A stretch of 5,875 nucleotides of DNA, taken from contig JAZSRU010000097.1 in assembly GCA_045538635.1 (NCBI GenBank), positions 1-5,875 on the forward strand. Direction: 5' to 3'. The notes below the pieces were generated by a model, which made no database searches, was not told the origin of the DNA, and was given only the letters and a program-made list of their open reading frames with translations. Each line of letters opens with the position of its first letter. Within the stretch, counting starts at the first letter, position 1. Positions 1-5,801 of this stretch are shown here, one piece after another. A program made the translations under genes and the position numbers. Source of the DNA: RGIG5270 sp045538635 (GTDB lineage: Bacteria; Verrucomicrobiota; Lentisphaeria; Victivallales; Victivallaceae).

Positions 1-28
1 AGAAAAAACTTTTTTGCAAAAAAGTTTT
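1..28 (-). terminator. Intrinsic terminator downstream of valS
   Basis: Positions 5-28 form a perfect 24-base inverted repeat (12-base arms centred on the GC at 16/17). On the minus strand the repeat runs into further T residues at 3-4 and then C, T at the window edge. It lies 23 bases after the valS stop codon, where a terminator is expected. The stem is almost all A/T with only two G/C pairs per arm, so it is weaker than a classic terminator. The symmetric A/T tracts could let it work in both directions, serving an unseen gene to the left. Confidence 0.62.
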
Positions 29-51
29 ATCTTCTTCCCCCTGTAACAGAA

Positions 52-2712
52 TCAGCAGAGGTCTTTGATCAAGCTGATTGTGCGTTCAAGTTTTTCCTCG
101 TTTTGGGCGAGAGCTGAACGGGTATCGGCGACAACTTTGGCGGGAGCGTTGGCAACGAATTTTTCGTTGTTGAGTCTGGCCTTGGTACCGGCGATCCATT
201 TTTCGAGATCAGCTTTCTGTTTTTCGAGTTTTGCTTTTTCTTCTGCGACATCAATGAGTCCTGCCAGCGGCAGGTAGATTGTGCCGAGGTCGCAGAGTTG
301 GGATGGTGCAGCACCGTTGGCAGCGCTGTCGTAATCTGCAAGGCTGATGGCAACATCGGCGGCATTCATCAGGTGAATGATGGAGTCGGCATTGTTCTGC
401 AGGTAAGCAAGTTTATCTGCATCGGCAGCCTTGAGGTGGAAGTTGACCTTTTTGCCATCGGCAAGATTGTAATTTGTCTTGAGGGCGCGTCCGGCGCGGA
501 CAAGGTCAAATTTGCCGTCAACGAGGGTGATGATGTCGCTGTATGCTGCGGCAAATCCGTCGGCTTCGGGAAATTCAGCAGTCATAATGCTTGCATCATC
601 GGCGAGGAATCCCATCTGGTGAGCGAGTTCTTCGGTGATGAAAGGCATAAATGGATGCAGAACGCGGAGTATGCGGAAAAGTGCGTAATCCAATACTTTC
701 ATTGCGCGTTCTTTATCTGCGCCGCCTTTGCGGAGAGGCTGTTTTTCAGCTTCGATAAACCAGTCGCAGAATTCGCTCCATACCAGTTCATAGATGTCGT
801 GAGTTGCGGCATGGAACTGGAAGTCTTTGAGATTATTCTGAACAGAATTTACGAGATTGTCGAGTTTGCCGAGCATCCATTTTTCATCATCGGAGAGAGT
901 TGCGATAGTATCAGCATCGAGTTTGTTGAAAGTTGATGTTACATCGCCCTGCATTCTGCGGAAACGGCATGCGTTCCAGAGTTTGTTGGCGAAGTTTCTG
1001 CCGATTTCGCATTTTTCGTTGCTGTATTTGATGTCAATACCGACAGGTGCGATATAAATGATTGAGAAACGGAGCGCATCAGCACCATACTGGGCAATAA
1101 CATCCAGCGGGTCGGGTGAATTGCCGAGAGATTTGGAGAGTTTGCGGCCCTGTTCGTCGCGGATGATACTGGTGAAATAGACATTTTTGAAGGGGATTTC
1201 CTTCATGAATTCGCATCCTGCCATAATCATGCGGGCGACCCAGAAAAAGATGATATCCGGTCCGGTGATGAGAGTTGCGGTCGGATAGAAATAATCCAGA
1301 TCGGCAGTTTTTTCGGGCCATCCCATGATTGAAAACGGCCAGAGCCATGAACTGAACCATGTGTCAAGGACATCTTCTTCCTGTTCCCAGCGTCCGGGTT
1401 TGTCCGGTTTGGCGGGGCCGACATAAATTTCGTCATTATTGTCGCGGTTGTACCATGCGGGGATGCGGTGTCCCCACCAGATTTGGCGTGAAATGCACCA
1501 GTCCTGAATATTTTCCATCCAGTGGAAATAAGTTTTTGTCCAGCGTTCGGGATAGAATTTGATTTTGCCGGAGGCGACAGCTTCCATTGCGGGTTTTGCA
1601 AGTTCTTTCATGTTGCAGAACCACTGATAGCTGACGAGAGTTTCGATGGGAACTTCGCCGCGTTCAGAGTAACCGACAGCATGGGTGATATCTTCGATTT
1701 TGATGAGCAAGCCTGCTTCATCCATGCGTTGGACGGTAAGGTCGCGGGCGGCAAAACGGTCAAGCCCGACGAATTCTGCGGGGCATTTGTCATTCAGACT
1801 TGCGTCAGGATTCATGATGTTGATGACGGGGAGATTGTGGCGTTTGCCGACTTCAAAGTCATTGGGGTCATGAGCGGGGGTGATTTTGACGCAGCCGGAA
1901 CCTTTGGTCGGATCGGCATGCTGATCACCGACGATCGGGATCGGGCGGTTGCAGAGCGGGAGTGTAACTGTTTTGCCGATGAGGTGTTTGTAGCGTTCGT
2001 CATCGGGATTGACAGCGACTGCGGTATCGCCGAACATGGTTTCGGGGCGGGTAGTGGCGACAACGAGGAAACCGGAACCGTCAGTCAGCGGATATTTGAA
2101 ATGGTAAAATTTACCGGGAACATCGCGGTAAATGACTTCTTCATCGGAGAGTGCGCTTTTGGCAACGGGACACCAGTTGATCATGCGCTGACCGCGATAG
2201 ATGTATCCTTTGTTGTAGAGTTCGATAAAGACTTTCTGGACAGCATCACTCAAGCCGGCATCCATGGTGAAGCGTTCTTTTTCCCAGTCGCATGAAGTTC
2301 CGAGGGTGCGGAGCTGTTTGATGATAGTGCCGCCGTACTGTTCTTTCCAAGCCCAGACGCGTTTGATGAATTCATCGCGGCCGAGGATGTCGCGGGAAGT
2401 GTTTTCTTCTTTGCGGAGGTATTTTTCGACGCGAGCTTCAGTTGCAATACCTGCATGGTCGGTGCCGGGGAACCAGCTGACTTCATAACCTTTCATGCGG
2501 TGGTAGCGGCAGAGAATGTCCTGCAAGGTGTTGTTAAGGACATGACCGAGAGTCAGGATGCCGGTAACATTGGGGGGCGGAATAACGATGGAATAAGGTT
2601 TTTTATCCTTGTTTGAAGTGCCGTGAAAATATTTTCTTTCTTCCCAGATGGGGTACCATTTTTTTTCGATATCGCCCGGTTCGTACGCTTTGGGCATTTC
2701 ATTATTGCTCAT
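52..2712 (-). CDS. valS: Valyl-tRNA synthetase (ValRS), complete
   Basis: Cytoplasmic class I aminoacyl-tRNA synthetase that joins valine to tRNA-Val using ATP and hydrolyses mischarged threonine. The 886 residues match the usual ValRS length of about 880-950. The HIGH-type motif is at residues 54-57 inside PPPNVTGILTLGHVLNNT; it reads TLGH, so the first histidine is Thr. The CP1 editing domain spans about 200-360, with TTRPETMFGDTAVAVNP and ITPAHDPNDF. The catalytic core resumes with WCISRQIWWGHRIPAW (405-420), LDTWFSSWLWPF (449-460), GPDIIFFWVARM and the KMSKS-type loop KLSKS (524-528). An anticodon-binding domain follows, then the C-terminal coiled coil (about 820-884) typical of ValRS. 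The zinc-ribbon cysteines found in some ValRS before LDTWFSS are absent. The chosen ATG has a weak AAGAG eight bases upstream; a start at Met6 has no visible ribosome site. It lies downstream of leuB on the same strand. Confidence 0.98.
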   Translation of the reverse strand: MSNNEMPKAYEPGDIEKKWYPIWEERKYFHGTSNKDKKPYSIVIPPPNVTGILTLGHVLNNTLQDILCRYHRMKGYEVSWFPGTDHAGIATEARVEKYLRKEENTSRDILGRDEFIKRVWAWKEQYGGTIIKQLRTLGTSCDWEKERFTMDAGLSDAVQKVFIELYNKGYIYRGQRMINWCPVAKSALSDEEVIYRDVPGKFYHFKYPLTDGSGFLVVATTRPETMFGDTAVAVNPDDERYKHLIGKTVTLPLCNRPIPIVGDQHADPTKGSGCVKITPAHDPNDFEVGKRHNLPVINIMNPDASLNDKCPAEFVGLDRFAARDLTVQRMDEAGLLIKIEDITHAVGYSERGEVPIETLVSYQWFCNMKELAKPAMEAVASGKIKFYPERWTKTYFHWMENIQDWCISRQIWWGHRIPAWYNRDNNDEIYVGPAKPDKPGRWEQEEDVLDTWFSSWLWPFSIMGWPEKTADLDYFYPTATLITGPDIIFFWVARMIMAGCEFMKEIPFKNVYFTSIIRDEQGRKLSKSLGNSPDPLDVIAQYGADALRFSIIYIAPVGIDIKYSNEKCEIGRNFANKLWNACRFRRMQGDVTSTFNKLDADTIATLSDDEKWMLGKLDNLVNSVQNNLKDFQFHAATHDIYELVWSEFCDWFIEAEKQPLRKGGADKERAMKVLDYALFRILRVLHPFMPFITEELAHQMGFLADDASIMTAEFPEADGFAAAYSDIITLVDGKFDLVRAGRALKTNYNLADGKKVNFHLKAADADKLAYLQNNADSIIHLMNAADVAISLADYDSAANGAAPSQLCDLGTIYLPLAGLIDVAEEKAKLEKQKADLEKWIAGTKARLNNEKFVANAPAKVVADTRSALAQNEEKLERTISLIKDLC

Positions 2713-2737
2713 ATTTCACACTCTTTCGGGGGTTAAG

Positions 2738-2784
2738 GTTTGACGCAAACGGACTTTCCGCCTGAAAATCAGGTGAAAAGTCCG
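2738..2784 (-). other. Two adjacent hairpins in the valS leader
   Basis: The larger inverted repeat has outer arms CGGACTTT (2750-2757) and AAAGTCCG (2777-2784). After a three-by-three internal loop, inner arms CCTGA (2761-2765) and TCAGG (2769-2773) close on an AAA loop. A smaller repeat, GTTTG/CAAAC at 2738-2742 and 2746-2750, abuts it on the valS side. Neither is followed by a T-run on either strand, so they do not look like simple terminators. They sit between the leuB terminator-like hairpin and the valS start, and could be an RNA processing or stability element, a regulatory leader, or a dispersed palindromic repeat. No T-box sequence motif or Val-rich leader peptide was seen: the gap has no other ATG on the minus strand. 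Confidence 0.5.
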
Positions 2785-2786
2785 GT

Positions 2787-2813
2787 AAAAAGCGAGCTTG
2801 TGAACAGCCGCTT
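2787..2813 (-). terminator. Terminator-like hairpin overlapping the leuB stop codon
   Basis: Read on the minus strand, AAGCGGCT (2806-2813, beginning inside the TAA stop of leuB) pairs with AGC-T-CGCTT (2790-2798) with one bulged T. The loop is the seven bases GTTCACA. A run of five T (2787-2791) overlaps and follows the 3' arm. The geometry fits an intrinsic terminator of moderate strength. If active, it would cut leuB transcripts before valS or act as a partial terminator lowering valS expression from the leuB promoter. No convincing separate valS promoter was seen in the remaining gap. Confidence 0.45.
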
Positions 2814-3918
2814 ACAAATTTTCTACAACGAGGTCGCCGACTTCAGTTGTTGAGTAGCCCATTTTGCCTGCGGCCATTGACTTGAGTTTCTGACCGGTGA
2901 CAAACATAACGCTGTTTTCGACAGCCTTGGCAGCTTCGCGTTCGCCGAGGAAGTCAAGCATCATGCCTGCTGCGCCGACTGCGGCGAGGGGGTTGATAAC
3001 ATTCATGCCGGTGTATTTGGGAGCTGAACCGCCGATGGGTTCAAACATGCTGACTCCGCTGGGGTTGATGTTGCCGCCGGCAGCGATACCCATGCCGCCC
3101 TGAGTCATTGCACCGAGGTCGGTGATGATGTCGCCGAAAATGTTGCAGGTAACGATGACATCGAACCATTCGGGATTTTTGACCATCCACATACAGGTTG
3201 CGTCAACGTGGCAGTAAGCGGTTTTGACATCGGGATAATCTTTGGCAACTTCGTAGAAGACGCGTTCCCAGAGACCGAAAACATAGGTGAGAACATTGGT
3301 TTTACCGCAGAGAGTAACCTGAGCGATGTAACCGGCTTTTTTGTCTTCATCGGAGAGGCCGCGCCAGGGATTTTCTTTGGTGTGGCGTTTGCGGGCTTCT
3401 TCAAAAGCGAAACGGACGCAGCGTTCGACCTGGGAATAATTGTAAACCATTGACTGGATAGCAACTTCATCTTTTGTGCCTTGCTGGCTGTTGCCGCCGA
3501 TGCCGGTGTAAATGCCGCCGGTATTTTCGCGGACGACCACATAGTCAATATCTTCGACAGATTTGTTTGCGAGCGGAGTTTCGACACCCGGATAGAGTTT
3601 GACGGGGCGCAGGTTGATGTACTGGTCGAGTTCAAAGCGGAGTTTGAGGAGGATACCTTTTTCGAGGATTCCGGGTTTGACTTTGGGGTTTCCGATTGCG
3701 CCGAGGAAAACGGCGTCGAATTTTTTGAGCTGTTCTGCTGCATCAGCGGGGAGGATTTCGCCGGTTGCGAGATAATGTTCACCGCCCCAGGGGAATTCTG
3801 TAGTTTCAACGGCGAAGCCGAATTTTTTTGCGGCGGCGCGCAAAACTTTAAGACCTTCTGCAACAACTTCGGGACCGGTACCGTCGCCGGGGATAACAGC
3901 CAATTTGTAAGTTTTCAT
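2812..3918 (-). CDS. leuB: 3-isopropylmalate dehydrogenase, actinobacterial/PVC-like type
   Basis: Beta-decarboxylating dehydrogenase oxidising 3-isopropylmalate to 4-methyl-2-oxopentanoate (third step of leucine synthesis, cytoplasmic). It has 368 residues, normal for the family. Visible are IPGDGTGPEV (9-18), the hydrophobic pair Leu90-Leu91 expected for the isopropyl pocket, Arg94, Arg104 and Arg130 for substrate carboxylates, Tyr137, Lys206 (CGKTN), and metal ligands Asp239, Asp263 and Asp267 (FGDIITDLGA). The LRFELDQYINLRPVKLYPGVETPLA segment resembles mycobacterial LeuB more than E. coli LeuB. The cofactor loop reads EPIGGSAPKYTGMNVINP (293-310): the usual HGSAPD has become GGSAPK, with Lys301-Tyr302 as in NADP-dependent isocitrate dehydrogenase. 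Tartrate/D-malate or isocitrate dehydrogenase activity is possible but less likely. The start is supported by AGGAG (3925-3929) six bases from the ATG. valS follows 99 bases downstream; leuA, leuC and leuD are not in the window. Confidence 0.9.
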   Translation of the reverse strand: MKTYKLAVIPGDGTGPEVVAEGLKVLRAAAKKFGFAVETTEFPWGGEHYLATGEILPADAAEQLKKFDAVFLGAIGNPKVKPGILEKGILLKLRFELDQYINLRPVKLYPGVETPLANKSVEDIDYVVVRENTGGIYTGIGGNSQQGTKDEVAIQSMVYNYSQVERCVRFAFEEARKRHTKENPWRGLSDEDKKAGYIAQVTLCGKTNVLTYVFGLWERVFYEVAKDYPDVKTAYCHVDATCMWMVKNPEWFDVIVTCNIFGDIITDLGAMTQGGMGIAAGGNINPSGVSMFEPIGGSAPKYTGMNVINPLAAVGAAGMMLDFLGEREAAKAVENSVMFVTGQKLKSMAAGKMGYSTTEVGDLVVENL

Positions 3919-3924
3919 TTTTTT

Positions 3925-3929
3925 CTCCT
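3925..3929 (-). promoter_or_regulatory. Strong ribosome binding site of leuB
   Basis: On the minus strand this reads AGGAG, followed by six A residues and then the ATG at 3918. It is the best Shine-Dalgarno match in the window and fixes the leuB start. valS, by contrast, has only a weak AAGAG. Confidence 0.85.
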
Positions 3930-3969
3930 GTAGTAGCTATATAATATATAAAAATAATGCATTTTGAAT

Positions 3970-3998
3970 AATATACTGCCGAAAGCTCCGAAAATCAA
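3970..3998 (-). promoter_or_regulatory. Sigma70-like promoter of leuB
   Basis: Minus-strand -35 TTGATT (3993-3998) and -10 TATATT (3970-3975) are separated by exactly 17 bases. They match consensus at 4 of 6 and 5 of 6 positions. Transcription would begin near 3963, giving a leader of about 45 bases. That leader is AT-rich and shows no leucine-codon leader peptide or evident riboswitch. One copy of the repeated TTTGAATA element (3963-3970) touches the -10 and covers the predicted start site, so a regulator could bind there; this is inference. Confidence 0.6.
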
Positions 3999-4079
3999 GA
4001 GTTTTTAGATAAAAATAGCCGCTTTTTGCATTAAAAAGTGTATAATATATCAAATATTTGAATAAATGTCTCTTGTGAT
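3999..4079. other. AT-rich divergent intergenic core with palindrome
   Basis: This is the middle of the 216-base gap between the divergent leuB and 91-residue gene (3919-4134). No gene is supported here. It contains a perfect 12-base palindrome TCAAATATTTGA (4050-4061), a perfect TATAAT (4041-4046) lacking a good -35 at the right distance, and the second TTTGAATA copy (4057-4064) overlapping the palindrome. The palindrome could be an operator, but AT-rich sequence yields such patterns readily. Confidence 0.4.
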
Positions 4080-4108
4080 TTGCTTTTTGAATATATCAAT
4101 ACTATATT
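4080..4108 (+). promoter_or_regulatory. Candidate promoter for the 91-residue gene
   Basis: TTGCTT (4080-4085) and TATATT (4103-4108) are 17 bases apart, matching the sigma70 consensus at 3 of 6 and 5 of 6. Predicted initiation near 4115 leaves a leader of about 20 bases that still includes the AGAAAGGA ribosome site. A competing possibility is the perfect TATAAT at 4041-4046, which has no recognisable -35 at 16-18 bases. Because no promoter is seen between this gene and the next, this site may also drive the DUF4838 gene through read-through. Confidence 0.42.
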
Positions 4109-4134
4109 AAAGTGTTCAAAAGAAAGGATTGAAA

Positions 4135-4410
4135 ATGAATAAAAATGACAGAATTTTTGTTGATGGTATGGCATCTGTAAAAATGGTTGAAGGCGTTATT
4201 CAGATGGCATTTTTCAACAATATCAATAATCAGCGTGAAAAATGCGGAGAAATTTGTATGAGTCAGCAGGCTTTTCTGAATGCATTCGGCGCGATGGAAA
4301 ATCTTATTGATCAGCTTGTTGCCGCCGGCATTGTCCAGCGTCATGATAATCCTGATGCAAATAACGGTGCAAGCCATAAGGTCGCAGGCGGTTCTCCGAA
4401 CTTTGAATAA
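4135..4410 (+). CDS. Small conserved-looking protein of unknown function, 91 residues
   Basis: I do not recognise this protein. It is soluble-looking, with no signal peptide or membrane segment. Residues 7-30 (RIFVDGMASVKMVEGVIQMAFFNN) alternate as expected for two or three beta strands. Residues 42-66 (MSQQAFLNAFGAMENLIDQLVAAGI) form a likely amphipathic helix. Residues 67-91 are a polar Asn/Gly/Ser-rich tail, probably disordered. The strand-then-helix layout recalls small DUF3467-type proteins, but this is only a visual impression. It has two cysteines (37 and 41). The ATG at 4135 is preceded by AGAAAGGA (4121-4128) at six bases; a TTG at 4129 in frame would lie inside that spacing and is less likely. 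A candidate promoter lies upstream and a clean terminator directly downstream, so it is a real, well-delimited transcription unit. Confidence 0.8.
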   Translation: MNKNDRIFVDGMASVKMVEGVIQMAFFNNINNQREKCGEICMSQQAFLNAFGAMENLIDQLVAAGIVQRHDNPDANNGASHKVAGGSPNFE

Positions 4411-4423
4411 AAAAATGTTTGAG

Positions 4424-4450
4424 GCGGATGATTTTTCATCCGCTTTTTTT
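4424..4450 (+). terminator. Strong intrinsic terminator after the 91-residue gene
   Basis: A perfect 8-base-pair stem GCGGATGA/TCATCCGC (4424-4431 and 4436-4443), with a TTTT loop, is followed by seven T (4444-4450). It starts 13 bases after the stop codon at 4408-4410. It lies directly in front of the next gene, whose start codon is 20 bases beyond the T-run, so it may act as an attenuator for that gene. Confidence 0.9.
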
Positions 4451-4460
4451 ATATGATAAC

Positions 4461-4466
4461 GGGGGA
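4461..4466 (+). promoter_or_regulatory. Ribosome binding site choosing the 4471 start
   Basis: GGGGGA lies four to five bases before the ATG at 4471. The in-frame ATG at 4453 has only the terminator's T-run upstream and no purine-rich site. Starting at 4471 also gives a normal signal peptide beginning Met-Lys-Asn instead of an unusual acidic hexapeptide extension. Confidence 0.7.
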
Positions 4467-4470
4467 ATTA

Positions 4471-5745
4471 ATGAAAAATTTTTTTCTGATACTGTTTATA
4501 ATGTTGAATTCTGCCCTGTTGTTCAGCGCAGAACTTGTGAAAAATAATTCTGCCGTATCTTGCATAATAATTGACAAAAATGCTCCGTCTTCCGTCCTTT
4601 TTGCGGCTTCGGAAATTTCAAATTACGCAAAAAAAATCACAGGAACGCCTATCCGGGTAACTGACAATCCAAAAACAAAACTTTATTCCATCCAACTCAA
4701 AATAACAGATTCTGCCGATTTGGGCAAAGAAGGATATAATATTTGCAGCTCAAAAAATTCTCTCCTGATAAACGGCGGTTCTCCACGGGCAGTTCTTTAC
4801 GGTGCATACGCTTTTATCGAAAAATTTTTCGGAGTCCGCTGGTTCGCTCCGGGAGAACTTTACGAACACTGTCCGACTAATGATAAACTCAGTATTCCCG
4901 ATGATATAAATATTACCGCAAAACCTGATTTTTCCGTGCGGCAGGTCGGCTTTGTCGGCTGTAACTGGAACTCTGAACTGCACGACAGTATGAAATTTCT
5001 CGCCCGCAACCGCTACCAGGTAAAGGGTAATATCAGACATAAGAAAATGCGGCACGAATATGATAAATATGATGCAGTTTATTCTGACGGCGGGCATACT
5101 CTTTCCAAACTTATCCCTGACAGCCTTTTTGAAACTCATCCTGAATATTTTGCTCTGGTTAAAGGAAAAAGAATCAGACAGATTGCAGAAAACGGCAAAG
5201 CTCAATCCCAGCCCTGCACCTCAAACAGTGATGTTATTGCTCTGGCAATAAAAGGAATCAATGAATATTTTGACAATGCTCCGCCTGACAGTTCATATCT
5301 TATCGGCAACAATGATGTTCAGGTATGGTGCGAATGCAGTAAATGTATTGCGCAGGACTCACCTGAAGAACGCAAAAAAGGGTATGTCGCCACACGTTTT
5401 TTCAAATTCATCAATCAAGTCATCAGAGGTGTCCGCAAAAAACATCCGGAAGCTAAAATAAAAGCATGGGGGTATCAGAATTACCGCTTTGCCCCTGACG
5501 GAATTGTTCCCGACCCGTCTTTGCGTATTAACTTATGTGACCACCAACGCTGTTACCGTCACAGCATGGGCGATACGGAATGCCGTCAGAATGATACATT
5601 CCGCGATATGTTCAAAAGCTGGAAATCTTACGGATTGCCAGTTACGGAACGGGGGTATCAGGAGGTGTTGTTACGGGACGGTTATTTTTATCTGCCGATT
5701 GAAAATGTTATTGCCGGAGATTTGCGTTATTTCAAAAAAAAATAG
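4471..5745 (+). CDS. Secreted DUF4838-type protein, apparently cut short at an A9 tract
   Basis: Exported protein of a family tied to glycan degradation, activity unestablished. The signal peptide is residues 1-20 (hydrophobic core FFLILFIMLNSALLF, likely cleavage after FSA). Residues 30-145 resemble the N-terminal domain of alpha-glucuronidases and hexosaminidases, including AASEISNYAKKITG and FFGVRWFAPGE (119-129). The DUF4838-like region begins near 155, with GGHTLSKLIP, THPEYFALVKGKR, GNNDVQVWCECSKC (279-292, Cys-x-Cys-x2-Cys), CDHQRCYRHS (356-365) and ENVIAGDLRYFKK. It ends after 424 residues as FKKK-stop, where family members normally continue (KxIG-type text, then further domains). Nine A precede the TAG; moving to the frame one base earlier reads FKKKIGI and stays open to the window end, but that continuation does not look convincingly like the family. 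It could be a pseudogene, a slippage-controlled gene or a sequencing error. Base composition is more AT-rich than valS and leuB. No own promoter was found. Confidence 0.8.
   Translation: MKNFFLILFIMLNSALLFSAELVKNNSAVSCIIIDKNAPSSVLFAASEISNYAKKITGTPIRVTDNPKTKLYSIQLKITDSADLGKEGYNICSSKNSLLINGGSPRAVLYGAYAFIEKFFGVRWFAPGELYEHCPTNDKLSIPDDINITAKPDFSVRQVGFVGCNWNSELHDSMKFLARNRYQVKGNIRHKKMRHEYDKYDAVYSDGGHTLSKLIPDSLFETHPEYFALVKGKRIRQIAENGKAQSQPCTSNSDVIALAIKGINEYFDNAPPDSSYLIGNNDVQVWCECSKCIAQDSPEERKKGYVATRFFKFINQVIRGVRKKHPEAKIKAWGYQNYRFAPDGIVPDPSLRINLCDHQRCYRHSMGDTECRQNDTFRDMFKSWKSYGLPVTERGYQEVLLRDGYFYLPIENVIAGDLRYFKKK
5734..5742 (+). repeat. A9 homopolymer at the premature end of the DUF4838 gene
   Basis: Nine consecutive A encode Lys-Lys-Lys directly before the TAG at 5743-5745. 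With seven or ten A, the frame would read FKK(K)IGIVRNF and remain open to the window end. With eight A it would read FKKNRYCPEF and stop at 5777-5779. Runs this long are prone to replication slippage, RNA polymerase slippage and read errors. A second run of eight A lies in frame in the same gene at 4629-4636. Confidence 0.85.
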
Positions 5746-5801
5746 GTATTGTCCGGAATTTTGTGAAAATGTCAGATGAGAGAAAGCGGGGGCGGTTTAT
5801 C

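Noticed and set aside
298..936. 212-codon open frame on the plus strand opposite the valS 3' half
   Set aside because: Same reason: an antisense shadow of a clearly conserved gene, without its own start signals or recognisable motifs.
1522..2295. 257-codon open frame on the plus strand opposite valS
   Set aside because: It is antisense to the ValRS editing and N-terminal catalytic regions, has no ribosome site or promoter, and its odd composition (Phe-, Asp- and Gly-rich) mirrors the codon bias of valS.
2713..2811. T-box or leader-peptide attenuator for valS
   Set aside because: No T-box consensus is visible, and no other ATG exists on the minus strand in the gap to begin a leader peptide.
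3105..3866. 253-codon minus-strand frame inside leuB
   Set aside because: It overlaps leuB in another frame, is a Ser/Pro/Lys-rich shadow, and the leuB frame contains every catalytic motif.
4050..4061. 12-base palindrome as an attachment site or insertion-sequence end
   Set aside because: There is no transposase, integrase or flanking target duplication in the window; in AT-rich DNA a short palindrome is better treated as a possible operator or chance.
4102..4377. 91-codon minus-strand frame opposite the small plus-strand gene
   Set aside because: The plus-strand gene has a good ribosome site, a candidate promoter and a perfect terminator; the minus frame begins inside that gene and ends in the promoter region with no such support.
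4453..4470. Upstream ATG start for the DUF4838 gene
   Set aside because: It has no ribosome site because the terminator T-run lies directly upstream, and it would put an acidic stretch before the signal peptide. The ATG at 4471 is better supported.
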